Shown: positions 53,512-62,494 of the stretch, in pieces
Numbering within the stretch: the stretch's first letter is position 1
How the letters are laid out: each line of letters begins with the position of its first letter
Assembly: GCF_002006355.2 (NCBI RefSeq)
Contig: NZ_CP096980.1
Location: 248,001 to 312,000, forward strand
DNA from: Clostridium felsineum DSM 794
GTDB taxonomy: Bacteria > Bacillota > Clostridia > Clostridiales > Clostridiaceae
DNA: 64,000 nt
Reading direction: 5' to 3'
The notes under the pieces: model-generated
Told to the model about the DNA's origin: nothing
Seen by the model: the letters and a program-made list of their open reading frames with translations, nothing else
Databases searched by the model: none
Position numbers and translations under genes: made by a program

Positions 53512-54708
53512 ATGAAAATTTTAATAACAACAGATACCTATTACCCCATGGTAAATGGAGTTGTAATATCAACTAATAATTTATATAAGCAATTAAAAAA
53601 GGCAGGACATGAGGTTAGAATTCTTACGCTGTCTTATAACGGAAGAGAATATATAGAAGGTGATATTTACTATTTAAATTCCCACTTTGTTAAGGTGTAT
53701 CCAGATGCTAGAATAATGAAGCCATTTGGAAATACAGTAATAAGCAAAATAGTAGAATGGGCACCCGAAATTATACACTCGCAGACGGAATTTTCTACAA
53801 TGTTAGTTGCTAAATATATAAAAAGAAAGCTCAATATACCTCAAGTGCATACTTATCACACAATGTATGAAGATTATCTTCAGTACTTTTTGGGCGGTAA
53901 AGTTCTACGTAAAGGTACAATGGCTAGATTGTTGAAAATTTTATTAAATACCTTCGATGAAATTATAGTTCCAACACAAAAGGTTAGAGATGTTCTTATT
54001 GATTATGATGTTTATAAGGATATAAAGATTATTCCTACAGGAATTGATATTAAATCATTTCAAAAGGATGTATCTAATGAGGAAAAGAGAAAAATTTTAA
54101 GTGAGTATGGATGGAAAACGGAAGATAATATCTTAGTTTATGTTGGAAGAATTGCTGAAGAAAAAAATATAGATGAGATAATAAATTTAGTTAGAGAAAA
54201 TAGTAATAAGTTAAATGATATTAAGCTTTTAATAGTTGGTGGAGGACCATATCTTGTAAAATTAAAAGAAATGGTTTCTAAGTATAATATGGAGAACACC
54301 ATAAAATTTACGGGAATGATTGATAGTAGAGAAGTATACAAATATTATAAATTAGGAATAGCTTTTGTAACGGCATCTCAAAGTGAGACTCAAGGATTAA
54401 CTTATATTGAAGCACTAGCAAGTGGATGCCCAGTTATATGTAAGTGGGATTTGTGTGTTAAAAATTTAATTGTAAATGGAATTACTGGATTTACGTATAA
54501 TGATAAAAATGAATTTGTAGAGGCAGTAGAAAATTTAAAAAACAATGAGGTATTAAGGCAAAAGATAATTTTCAACGCTAGAGAAAAATCACATGCATAT
54601 TCAGAAGAAAGTTTTGGTAAAAAGGTTATCAAAATTTACAATAACGCTTTGATAAGTAGGAACATAAAAAGAAGAAATTTAGTTCAGATTATACGAACAA
54701 TATTTTGA
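53512..54708 (+). CDS. Glycosyltransferase family 4
   Basis: A 398-residue GT-B enzyme. The acceptor-side N-terminus is MKILITTDTYYPMVNGVVIS. The donor-site region includes IPTGIDIKSF, YVGRIAEEKN, LLIVGGGPYL and the E-x7-E motif in SQTQ/ETQGLTYIEALASG. It resembles diacylglycerol glucosyltransferases and PimB-like enzymes, so a membrane glycolipid product is plausible but not shown. I start at 53512 because GGAGGG lies 6 bp before it. Confidence 0.88.
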   Translation: MKILITTDTYYPMVNGVVISTNNLYKQLKKAGHEVRILTLSYNGREYIEGDIYYLNSHFVKVYPDARIMKPFGNTVISKIVEWAPEIIHSQTEFSTMLVAKYIKRKLNIPQVHTYHTMYEDYLQYFLGGKVLRKGTMARLLKILLNTFDEIIVPTQKVRDVLIDYDVYKDIKIIPTGIDIKSFQKDVSNEEKRKILSEYGWKTEDNILVYVGRIAEEKNIDEIINLVRENSNKLNDIKLLIVGGGPYLVKLKEMVSKYNMENTIKFTGMIDSREVYKYYKLGIAFVTASQSETQGLTYIEALASGCPVICKWDLCVKNLIVNGITGFTYNDKNEFVEAVENLKNNEVLRQKIIFNAREKSHAYSEESFGKKVIKIYNNALISRNIKRRNLVQIIRTIF

Positions 54709-54828
54709 ATATAAGTGACAATATTCGAATTTTTACCTCAAAAATAAAGACAAATTGCTTTTTTTATGGTATATTAGTTTTGGTAATTTTATATAGCAAT
54801 TTTTAAATTATGAAAGTGAGGAGTTTTT

Positions 54829-56115
54829 ATGTCAGCATTTATTGTTTTAGGCGCCCAGTGGGGAGATGAAGGAAAAGGTAAGATGACAGATTATCTTGCA
54901 CAAGGAGCTGACGTGGTTGTTAGATTTCAAGGTGGTAATAATGCAGGGCATACAGTTGAAGTAGGAGATAAGAAATATAAGCTTCACTTAATACCATCAG
55001 GAATATTATATAAAAATAAAGTTAATGTTATTGGAAATGGTGTTGTTTTAGATCCAAAAGCTATGTTTGAAGAAATAGATTATCTTAAGGATTTAGGAGT
55101 AGAGGTTTCTTCTAAGAATCTAATAGTAAGCGATAGAGCACATTTAATAATGCCTTATCATAGAGCTATTGATGGAGCAAGTGAAAAAAGAAGAGGCAAA
55201 AATGATATAGGAACAACAGGTAAGGGTATAGGCCCTTGTTATACAGATAAAGCTGAAAGATCAGGAATAAGAGTATGTGATTTACTTCATCCTGAGGTCT
55301 TTAAAGAAAAGTTAAAATCAAATTTAGAAATAAAGAACGCTATAATTACTAAAGTATATGGTATGGATGCATTTGATTACGATGCAATATGTGAAGAGTA
55401 TCTTGCTTTTGGTGAAAGATTAAAGCCATTTGTTAGAGATACCTCTGTTGTTGTTTATAATGAAATAAAAGGTGGTAAGAAGGTTTTATTTGAAGGAGCT
55501 CAAGGAAATCTTCTTGATATAGATTACGGAACTTATCCATATGTTACTTCATCAAATACTATAGGAGGGGGAGTTTGCCCAGGAGTAGCAATAGGACCTA
55601 CTATGATAACTAGTGCAGTTGGAATAGCAAAAGCTTATACAACTAGAGTTGGTAAAGGACCTTTCCCTACAGAACTTCTTGATGAAATGGGAGATAGGAT
55701 AAGAGAAGCAGGTTTTGAATATGGAGTAACTACAGGAAGAGCAAGAAGATGTGGATGGCTTGATACTGTTATATTGAAGCAGGCAGCTAGAGTTTCAGGA
55801 CTTACAAGCTTTGCAATGACAAAAATAGATACCCTTGCAGGAATAGATAAAGTAAAAATGTGTGTAGGTTATGATTTTAATGGTAAAATTATAGATTATA
55901 TTCCAGCTAGTCTTGAAGATTTAGCTTTATGTAAGCCTATATATGAAGAGTTTGATGGTTGGGATGAAAGTGTAGCACAGGCAAGAAGTTATGATGAACT
56001 TCCAGCTAATGCAAAGAAATACTTAAAGAGAATAGAAGAACTTACAGAAACTAAAATATCTATAATTTCTGTTGGACCAGAAAGAAGTCATACTATAGAA
56101 GTTTCAGACATATAA
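54829..56115 (+). CDS. purA: Adenylosuccinate synthetase PurA
   Basis: GTP-dependent conversion of IMP to adenylosuccinate in AMP synthesis. The P-loop is WGDEGKGK near residue 12, and further motifs are FQGGNNAGHTV, GTTGKGIGPCYTDKAERSGI and TTGRARRCGWLD. The 428 residues are standard. The gene appears to stand alone, with a GTGAGGAG ribosome site. Confidence 0.97.
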   Translation: MSAFIVLGAQWGDEGKGKMTDYLAQGADVVVRFQGGNNAGHTVEVGDKKYKLHLIPSGILYKNKVNVIGNGVVLDPKAMFEEIDYLKDLGVEVSSKNLIVSDRAHLIMPYHRAIDGASEKRRGKNDIGTTGKGIGPCYTDKAERSGIRVCDLLHPEVFKEKLKSNLEIKNAIITKVYGMDAFDYDAICEEYLAFGERLKPFVRDTSVVVYNEIKGGKKVLFEGAQGNLLDIDYGTYPYVTSSNTIGGGVCPGVAIGPTMITSAVGIAKAYTTRVGKGPFPTELLDEMGDRIREAGFEYGVTTGRARRCGWLDTVILKQAARVSGLTSFAMTKIDTLAGIDKVKMCVGYDFNGKIIDYIPASLEDLALCKPIYEEFDGWDESVAQARSYDELPANAKKYLKRIEELTETKISIISVGPERSHTIEVSDI

Positions 56116-56156
56116 ATATCTTAACTCATTATTTGAAGTGCTGAATGAAAAAACTT

Positions 56157-56184
56157 TTGACAACGGGGAAAACTTATGTATAAT
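56157..56184 (+). promoter_or_regulatory. Promoter of the DUF1858 gene
   Basis: TTGACA (56157-56162), a 16-bp spacer and consensus TATAAT (56179-56184), about 80 bp before the GTG start. Confidence 0.72.
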
Positions 56185-56264
56185 TAAAACATAGATAATT
56201 AATAATAATAATCAATTAGAATTATTTATCTATATAATTATAGAACGAAAAGAGGTAGATACAA

Positions 56265-56453
56265 GTGGTAACTAAAAATATGACTATTGCCGAAGTTCTA
56301 CAAAAAAGACCCGGTGCAGCTGAAATATTAATGAGTTTTGGAATGGGATGCATTTCTTGTCCATCAGCTCTTGGTGAAACAATCGAAGAGGCTGCAATGG
56401 TTCATGGCATAGATGCGGATGAAATAATAAAAACTTTAAATGACGATAAATAA
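56265..56453 (+). CDS. DUF1858 small protein
   Basis: A 62-residue protein of the DUF1858 family (also the N-terminal part of ScdA-like proteins). Typical features are the MTIAEVLQKRPGAAEIL start and the CISCPSALGETIEEAAMVHG segment with two conserved cysteines, which could bind a metal or act as a redox pair. The start is GTG at 56265, 9 bp after AGAGG. It has its own strong promoter and a terminator. Function is unknown. Confidence 0.85.
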   Translation: MVTKNMTIAEVLQKRPGAAEILMSFGMGCISCPSALGETIEEAAMVHGIDADEIIKTLNDDK

Positions 56454-56470
56454 GAAAATATTACTTATTA

Positions 56471-56506
56471 AAAAAGTACCATCATATAATTTTGATGGTG
56501 CTTTTT
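56471..56506 (+). terminator. Terminator after the DUF1858 gene
   Basis: A 14-bp stem (56471-56484 with 56493-56506, one G-T pair) followed by an AT-rich end, just before the thioesterase gene. Confidence 0.82.
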
Positions 56507-56527
56507 AATATAAATGAGGTGATGTTA

Positions 56528-57271
56528 GTGAGTAAGATTGTTACTAAAAAGAATTATGGTATCCATATTTATGAAGTGGATTCTAATGGTGATGCAACTA
56601 TTACATCAATAATGCATTATTTGGAAGATATTGCAACACATCAAACAAATGAACTTGGAATGAGTATGGAATATTTGATGGATAATAAAATTGCATGGGT
56701 TGTGTATAAGTGGGAAATACATATGGACAAGTATCCAAAGTATGGGGATACTATAGAGGTTGCAACTATACCATATTCCATAAGAAAGTATTATGCATAC
56801 AGAAAATATGAGATATTTAATAATGGAGAAAAGATAGGGTACGCTAATTCTCTATGGTTTTTAATTGATACAGAAAAAAGAAAGCCATGCAGGGTAATAG
56901 ATGAAATATATAAAAGATATAATCTTACAAAGGAGGATACGGATCAAATTCCGTTTGAAAAGCTTAGATGTCCTAAAGATGTAAATTTTAAAAATAGCTT
57001 TAAGGTAAGATACAGTGACATAGATACAAATCAACATGTAAACAATGTAAAATATGTATCATGGGTACTTGAAAATGTACCATTACAAGTACTTAAGGAT
57101 TATAAAATTTCAGACTTAAAAGTTATGTATCAAAAGGAGACAGCCTATGGAGAAACCATTGATATAATAACGGAAAGCGAAGAAAGCGAAGACAAGTTAT
57201 CATATAATCATTTAATAACTAATTCTCAAGGTGAAAAATTAACTTTAATAAAGACGGACTTTATTAAATAA
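56528..57271 (+). CDS. Acyl-ACP thioesterase (FatA/FatB-like)
   Basis: Releases fatty acids from acyl carrier protein. It is a double-hotdog protein of 247 residues. The first hotdog covers YEVDSNGDATITSIMHYLED through IAWVVYKWEI; the second has VRYSDIDTNQHVNNVKYVSW, the family Asn-His catalytic segment. I start at GTG 56528, 8 bp after TGAGG; the ATG-started longer frame begins before the ribosome site and runs into the terminator. Confidence 0.88.
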   Translation: MSKIVTKKNYGIHIYEVDSNGDATITSIMHYLEDIATHQTNELGMSMEYLMDNKIAWVVYKWEIHMDKYPKYGDTIEVATIPYSIRKYYAYRKYEIFNNGEKIGYANSLWFLIDTEKRKPCRVIDEIYKRYNLTKEDTDQIPFEKLRCPKDVNFKNSFKVRYSDIDTNQHVNNVKYVSWVLENVPLQVLKDYKISDLKVMYQKETAYGETIDIITESEESEDKLSYNHLITNSQGEKLTLIKTDFIK

Positions 57272-57277
57272 ATGATT

Positions 57278-57325
57278 AATAAAACTAATAACTTATGCAT
57301 ATAAGGATAAGTTATTAGTTTTATT
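57278..57325. terminator. Bidirectional terminator after the thioesterase
   Basis: A perfect 18-bp stem (57278-57295 with 57308-57325) with a 12-base loop, between the convergent thioesterase and flavoprotein genes. Confidence 0.85.
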
Positions 57326-57330
57326 GTAGT

Positions 57331-58545
57331 TTATAAGCATTTTCCAGCAATATAGCCAGAACTCCAGGCCCATTGTAGATTAAATCCACCACAATCGCCA
57401 TCAACGTCAAGTATTTCGCCACAAAAATATAAATTAGGTGTGATTTTTGATTCTAAGGTTGTGTTATTTACTTCAAGTGTGTTAATGCCACCAGCGGTTA
57501 CTTGAGAATTGGTGTAAGAATTTGTACCAGAGACTTTAAAAATCCAATGTTTTAGATATTTAAATATATTTTGCTTTTCTTCCCAGGTCAAATCAAAACA
57601 GCATTTATGAATATCAACAATTCCACATTGTTTTAATAAAATTGGAATCATTTTTTTGTTTATTACACCAATGAAAGAATCATAAACGCTCCTATAGGAA
57701 AACATTCCCCAATGATTTTCAAGAAAAGCTTTTAAATCATCTTCAGAATAATTTGGAAGCATATCAATTTTAATTGTTACAGTTCTTTTTTCTTCAATTC
57801 CATAAGAAGCTATTCTACTAAGTTGAAGTATTGGAGGTCCAGAAACTCCATAGTCAGTAAATAAAATTTCACCAAATTCTTGTCTTTTTTCAATATCATC
57901 AACTAATATTTTGATATTACCATCAAATTTTATCCCAGATAAAGCTCTAAGGTTTTTAAAGTCCAATTTGAGCTGTACAAGGGCAGGTGCTGTTTTTATA
58001 ATGCTGTGACCTAAAGAAGAAGCTAAAGCTAATCCTAAGCCATCTGAACCTGATTTAGGAGCAGATTTACCACCAGTAGCGAGTATGATTTTATCACAGA
58101 AGTAATCAGTACCATTGGAAACTATTTTGAAGGAATTCTTGTTTTTTATTATTTCAGTTACCTTTGAAGATGTTATAATCTCAATACCTCTTTCATCTAA
58201 TGCAAGTCTTAGAATGTCTAAAACAGAGGATGCTTGAAGAGATAAAGGATACATTTTTCCATCATCAAGAGAGATTATAGGAAGTCCTAAGGTTTCAAAA
58301 AATTCCAAGGTGTTTTCTTTGGTAAATTCATTAAGAGTATGTTCAAAAAAATTAGGATTACTACTGTGATATCTTGAAGTAGTTATATTTTTATTAGTTA
58401 TATTACAGCGTCCATTGCCTGTGGTTAGTATTTTTTTACCAATCCTATCGTTTCTCTCTAATATTAAAACATCATAGCCTAAATCTTTAGCAGAAATTGC
58501 AGCAGTTATACCAGATGCACCACCGCCAATTATGATAACCTTCAT
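57331..58545 (-). CDS. HI0933/YhiN-family flavoprotein (FAD-binding oxidoreductase)
   Basis: A 404-residue flavoprotein. The FAD site is IIIGGGASGITAAISA at the N-terminus, with IGKKILTTGNGRCNITN, a family signature, shortly after. The second dinucleotide-type motif is ILATGGKSAPKSGSDGLG, and GGINTLEVNNTTLESK with CGEILDVDGDCGGFNLQWAW forms the C-terminal FAD contact. The natural electron acceptor and substrate are unknown. Confidence 0.9.
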   Translation of the reverse strand: MKVIIIGGGASGITAAISAKDLGYDVLILERNDRIGKKILTTGNGRCNITNKNITTSRYHSSNPNFFEHTLNEFTKENTLEFFETLGLPIISLDDGKMYPLSLQASSVLDILRLALDERGIEIITSSKVTEIIKNKNSFKIVSNGTDYFCDKIILATGGKSAPKSGSDGLGLALASSLGHSIIKTAPALVQLKLDFKNLRALSGIKFDGNIKILVDDIEKRQEFGEILFTDYGVSGPPILQLSRIASYGIEEKRTVTIKIDMLPNYSEDDLKAFLENHWGMFSYRSVYDSFIGVINKKMIPILLKQCGIVDIHKCCFDLTWEEKQNIFKYLKHWIFKVSGTNSYTNSQVTAGGINTLEVNNTTLESKITPNLYFCGEILDVDGDCGGFNLQWAWSSGYIAGKCL

Positions 58546-58641
58546 AAAAATCTCTCCTTAAAAGTTTTATTAATATTTTACCTATACATTTTACAGTAAA
58601 ATCAAGATTAATGCATTATCATTTTAATTTAGGGTAAATAA

Positions 58642-58667
58642 AAAAAGAGGAAGTTAATCCCTCTTTT
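58642..58667 (-). terminator. Terminator of the YhgE/Pip gene
   Basis: AAAAAGAGG and CCTCTTTTT pair around an 8-base loop, followed by T on the minus strand. It begins at the stop codon of the gene. Confidence 0.82.
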
Positions 58668-60922
58668 TAAGCTGCATTTTCAGCATTTTCATTAGCTATT
58701 CCATTTTTTATACTTGATCTTAATGTCTTTATTCCAAAGCCACCTAATAAGAAGATTACTATAAAGGATAAAAGAACTAACAGGTTATGAGATAAATCAG
58801 GGTAATTTATTCCACTAAGAACCATTCTTATAACTTTAACTGTATATGTCATAGGAATAACCTTATTAACAACTCTATAGAATACAGGAGCTGTTTCTAT
58901 AGGGAAGGTTCCAGCACAAGAAGATAACTGCAAAATAAGAAGTACAAAGGATATAGGTGTTGCCATTACTCCGAATGCTGTGGATAATCCATACATAATG
59001 CTGAAGAATACTATTGATGTAAATACATTATTAAGATAGAAGTAAGCATTATTTACACTAGTCATACCTAAAACAAGTTGTAATGATAGAGTCAGCATTA
59101 TAGATTGAATTGTTACTAAGCCTATTCCTACAATAAGTTTTCCAACAAAGCTGTTTAAAAATTTATTTTTTGTTAAATTAAGCATAGAAACTACAGAGAT
59201 AATAAGATTTATGAACATTGCACCTAACCACAATGAAAGTGATATGAAATAAGGGGCAAGACCTTCTCCGTAAGAATTAACTTTATTTATCGATTTATCA
59301 CTTAAACTAATAGGATTTGATACGAAATTAGCCATACCAGTTGAAGTGAATTTTAAATTGTTATTAATTGTGTTGTATCCATCATTCAAGCCATCCTTTA
59401 ATTGAATAGCACCATTATTTAATGTGCCAAGACCACTATTCAAAGTTTTTGAACCATCGTTTAAAGTCCCTAAACCACTTGATAATTCACCTGTTTTTGA
59501 TGCTGCAGTATTAAGTCCTGTTGTTAAGTTCTGACTTCCAGTATAAGCTGAATTTAAACCAGTTTGTATTTTGTTTGAACCATCATAAAGCTTTGATAAT
59601 CCAGATGAAAGTGAATTTGCGCCAGTAGCTGCTGAGTTTAATCCATTATAAACTTGAGTGCTTCCTTGATTAATTTTATTTGCACCATCTATAAATTTAT
59701 CAATAGCAGAACCCATTGTTTTTTGAGTTTGTGCTAACGTAGATTGAACCTGTCCGGAAACAGCAGAAACAGCTGTGTCTATAGTGGTGATAGAAGTAAT
59801 ATTATCTGTAGATGCTTGGGATGGTGCATTTAAAGCAGCTATAGCAGTAGTAGAACTTTTAGCTTTTTGAAGTTCACTTAATGCAGTTGCACTATCGCCT
59901 TTGTTTAAAGCAGCTATAGCGCTGTCTATTTCAGAGTTAGCTGAGGTAGCGTTTGTTATAGTAGCTTTAGAATTATTTATAATATTGTTAGAGTTCTGAG
60001 CAATTGTACTTGTTGCTTTTTTCAATTCACTCATATCAGTTCCCTTAGAAAGTTGGGTTTTAAAAGCAGTTAAACCTGCTAATAAGTCACCAGAACCTTT
60101 AACAATTTGAGCTTGACCATTTGATAATTGGTTTAAGCCATTTTGAAGATCAGAAGATCCTTTTAAAGCAGAACCTAATCCATTTGTAATAGTAGTGTTT
60201 CCATTTGATATTTGTAAAATTCCATTACCTAAGGTATTAGAACCAGTGGCTGCAGTATCCAATCCTGTTTTTAATGCTTGTGAACCTGTATAAGCTGTGT
60301 TTAAGCCATTTGAAAGATCTCCACTGCCATTAACTAGTTTTTGTGTACCATCTTGAATTTTGTTTTGGGCATTACTAGCATCTTTAATAGAATTTTTTAC
60401 ATCATATAGTTTATCAACAAGAACTTCAGATGTTTGTTTTGCAATTTTGGTTGAAATTTGATTTTGCATACTCTCAGCTGCCTTTGAGGATAGTTGAGAG
60501 AATATAAAGTTTCTACCTTTGTTTGCTATATACTCTAGTTTTGGCTTTTTAAAATCACCAGTAGATGAATTTGCAATTTTTTCAGAGAAGTCCTTAGGGA
60601 TAACTATCATAGCATAATAATCAGTTCCAGTAACACCCTCTTTTGCTTTGTTATAATTTACAAATTCCCATTTCATTGAGGGATCGTCTTTAAGCTTTTT
60701 TACTAGATCCTTACCTAAAGTATAAGATTTACCGTCTTTTGAATAAGATTTATCTTGGTTAACAATAGCAACTGGTACTTGTTTTAAGCTTCCATATGGA
60801 TCCCAAAATGCTTTAAGATAAAATAGCGAATACATCATAGGAATAAACATAATTGCAATAGTAGTTATAGCAAGGATTTTCCATATAAAACTTTTATTTG
60901 ATTTGAGTTCTTTTAATTTCAT
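58667..60922 (-). CDS. YhgE/Pip-family membrane protein
   Basis: A 751-residue membrane protein. It has one N-terminal helix (about residues 15-35), then a large extracytoplasmic region and five or six C-terminal helices (from about residue 545). The extracytoplasmic region contains many copies of a short unit like GSxxLxxGLNxAxTGSxxL, a YhgE/Pip feature with coiled or beta-helical potential. The N-terminal MYSLFYLKAFWDPYGSLKQVPVAIVN is the family signature. Relatives act in phage infection or in secretion (ESX-type) and are often under TetR control; a TetR-like dyad lies upstream. Confidence 0.87.
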   Translation of the reverse strand: MKLKELKSNKSFIWKILAITTIAIMFIPMMYSLFYLKAFWDPYGSLKQVPVAIVNQDKSYSKDGKSYTLGKDLVKKLKDDPSMKWEFVNYNKAKEGVTGTDYYAMIVIPKDFSEKIANSSTGDFKKPKLEYIANKGRNFIFSQLSSKAAESMQNQISTKIAKQTSEVLVDKLYDVKNSIKDASNAQNKIQDGTQKLVNGSGDLSNGLNTAYTGSQALKTGLDTAATGSNTLGNGILQISNGNTTITNGLGSALKGSSDLQNGLNQLSNGQAQIVKGSGDLLAGLTAFKTQLSKGTDMSELKKATSTIAQNSNNIINNSKATITNATSANSEIDSAIAALNKGDSATALSELQKAKSSTTAIAALNAPSQASTDNITSITTIDTAVSAVSGQVQSTLAQTQKTMGSAIDKFIDGANKINQGSTQVYNGLNSAATGANSLSSGLSKLYDGSNKIQTGLNSAYTGSQNLTTGLNTAASKTGELSSGLGTLNDGSKTLNSGLGTLNNGAIQLKDGLNDGYNTINNNLKFTSTGMANFVSNPISLSDKSINKVNSYGEGLAPYFISLSLWLGAMFINLIISVVSMLNLTKNKFLNSFVGKLIVGIGLVTIQSIMLTLSLQLVLGMTSVNNAYFYLNNVFTSIVFFSIMYGLSTAFGVMATPISFVLLILQLSSCAGTFPIETAPVFYRVVNKVIPMTYTVKVIRMVLSGINYPDLSHNLLVLLSFIVIFLLGGFGIKTLRSSIKNGIANENAENAA

Positions 60923-60949
60923 AAATTTATCCCCTTTCTTAGTTTTTGT

Positions 60950-60965
60950 ACTTACCGGTCAGTAT
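60950..60965. promoter_or_regulatory. TetR-like dyad upstream of the YhgE/Pip gene
   Basis: TACTTACCGGTCAGTA is symmetric except for one pair and is centred on ACCGGT, 28 bp before the YhgE/Pip start. It resembles TetR-family sites that control such genes, but no TetR gene adjoins it. Confidence 0.5.
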
Positions 60966-61337
60966 AAAAATAACACAAAAATTTATTTTTTGCACTACTC
61001 AATAATAGGCAAGAAAACGTTTCTTTTACTGATAATCAATAATTTTAATGAATTATCAGTAATTCTTAATTTTTTATACCTATATATGCAAAATATGAGG
61101 GCAAAATATTTATAGATTATTGCAGGATATATAATAAAGGTATAATTTAGATAGGAAAAAATAGAAATGAGAAAAAAGTTGTAAAAAATATAAATTTAAT
61201 AGTTTTTTTTAGTAGTAATATAAAAAATCATTATAAAAAAAGCTTTTTTCAAAGTTTATAAGAGTGATAAAAGATAACAGTTTCAAAGGTTTACGCTATT
61301 ATAAGAAAATAAAAGTTGATAAAATAAAAAAAATATG

Positions 61338-61366
61338 TTGACACATGGTGATTTTTTTTGTATTAT
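61338..61366 (+). promoter_or_regulatory. Promoter of the tRNA array
   Basis: Consensus TTGACA (61338-61343), a 17-bp spacer and TATTAT (61361-61366), about 40 bp before the first tRNA. The 485-bp gap 60923-61407 otherwise shows only the YhgE dyad and AT-rich sequence. Confidence 0.78.
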
Positions 61367-61407
61367 ATTACTTGTTGGATCGTGAGGCAATGCGATTGAT
61401 GTAATAA

Positions 61408-61482
61408 GGCCCGTTGGTCAAGCGGTTAAGACACCACCCTTTCACGGTGGTAACATGGGTTCAAGTCCCGTACGGGTCACCA
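61408..61482 (+). tRNA. tRNA-Glu (TTC), unit 1
   Basis: Acceptor GGCCCGT pairs with ACGGGTC (one G-T). The anticodon stem CCACC/GGTGG encloses loop CTTTCAC, anticodon TTC. CCA is encoded. Confidence 0.97.
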
Positions 61483-61501
61483 ATATTCAAATATAATTTG
61501 T

Positions 61502-61577
61502 GGGCGCTTAGCTCAGCTGGGAGAGCATCTGCCTTACAAGCAGAGGGTCACAGGTTCGAGCCCTGTAGTGCCCACCA
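61502..61577 (+). tRNA. tRNA-Val (TAC), unit 1
   Basis: Acceptor GGGCGCT/AGTGCCC, anticodon loop CTTACAA in stem TCTGC/GCAGA, T-loop GTTCGAG. CCA is encoded. Confidence 0.97.
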
Positions 61578-61585
61578 CAAATTGC

Positions 61586-61662
61586 GGCTTGGTAGCTCAG
61601 CTGGTTAGAGTGCTGGCCTGTCACGCCAGAGGTCGAGGGTTCGATCCCCTTCCAAGTCGCCA
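61586..61662 (+). tRNA. tRNA-Asp (GTC), unit 1
   Basis: Acceptor GGCTTGG/CCAAGTC, anticodon loop CTGTCAC in stem CTGGC/GCCAG, discriminator G. CCA is encoded. Confidence 0.97.
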
Positions 61663-61671
61663 ATATTACAA

Positions 61672-61747
<76 letters not shown>

Positions 61748-61761
61748 ACAAAACATAATAA

Positions 61762-61836
61762 GGCCCGTTGGTCAAGCGGTTAAGACACCACCCTTTCACG
61801 GTGGTAACATGGGTTCAAGTCCCGTACGGGTCACCA
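61762..61836 (+). tRNA. tRNA-Glu (TTC), unit 2
   Basis: Identical in sequence to the unit 1 tRNA-Glu, with CCA encoded. Confidence 0.97.
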
Positions 61837-61855
61837 ATATTCAAATATAATTTGT

Positions 61856-61931
61856 GGGCGCTTAGCTCAGCTGGGAGAGCATCTGCCTTACAAGCAGAGG
61901 GTCACAGGTTCGAGCCCTGTAGTGCCCACCA
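61856..61931 (+). tRNA. tRNA-Val (TAC), unit 2
   Basis: Identical to the unit 1 tRNA-Val; CCA encoded. Confidence 0.97.
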
Positions 61932-61939
61932 CAAATTGC

Positions 61940-62016
61940 GGCTTGGTAGCTCAGCTGGTTAGAGTGCTGGCCTGTCACGCCAGAGGTCGAGGGTTCGATC
62001 CCCTTCCAAGTCGCCA
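61940..62016 (+). tRNA. tRNA-Asp (GTC), unit 2
   Basis: Identical to the unit 1 tRNA-Asp; CCA encoded. Confidence 0.97.
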
Positions 62017-62024
62017 ATATACAA

Positions 62025-62100
<76 letters not shown>

Positions 62101-62116
62101 ATAAAACATATAATAA

Positions 62117-62188
62117 GGCCCGTTGGTCAAGCGGTTAAGACACCACCCTTTCACGGTGGTAACATGGGTTCAAGTCCCGTACGGGTCA
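62117..62188 (+). tRNA. tRNA-Glu (TTC), unit 3, CCA not encoded
   Basis: The body is identical to the other two copies, but the three bases after the discriminator are CTA instead of CCA. The mature end would have to be trimmed and rebuilt by the CCA-adding enzyme. Confidence 0.93.
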
Positions 62189-62210
62189 CTAATATTTAAA
62201 TATAATTTGT

Positions 62211-62286
62211 GGGCGCTTAGCTCAGCTGGGAGAGCATCTGCCTTACAAGCAGAGGGTCACAGGTTCGAGCCCTGTAGTGCCCACCA
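62211..62286 (+). tRNA. tRNA-Val (TAC), unit 3
   Basis: Identical to the other tRNA-Val copies; CCA encoded. Confidence 0.97.
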
Positions 62287-62294
62287 TAAATTAT

Positions 62295-62371
62295 GGCTTG
62301 GTAGCTCAGCTGGTTAGAGTGCTGGCCTGTCACGCCAGAGGTCGAGGGTTCGATCCCCTTCCAAGTCGCCA
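62295..62371 (+). tRNA. tRNA-Asp (GTC), unit 3
   Basis: Identical to the other tRNA-Asp copies; CCA encoded. The base before it is T instead of C. Confidence 0.97.
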
Positions 62372-62381
62372 ATATACACAA

Positions 62382-62457
<76 letters not shown>

Positions 62458-62459
62458 AT

Positions 62460-62490
62460 AAAACTGTTTCGAATTAATCGAAACAGTTTT
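62460..62490. terminator. Bidirectional terminator after the tRNA array
   Basis: AAAACTGTTTCGA (62460-62472) pairs with TCGAAACAGTTTT (62478-62490), with T-rich tails on both sides. It serves the tRNA array and the convergent helicase-loader gene. Confidence 0.9.
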
Positions 62491-62494
62491 ATTT

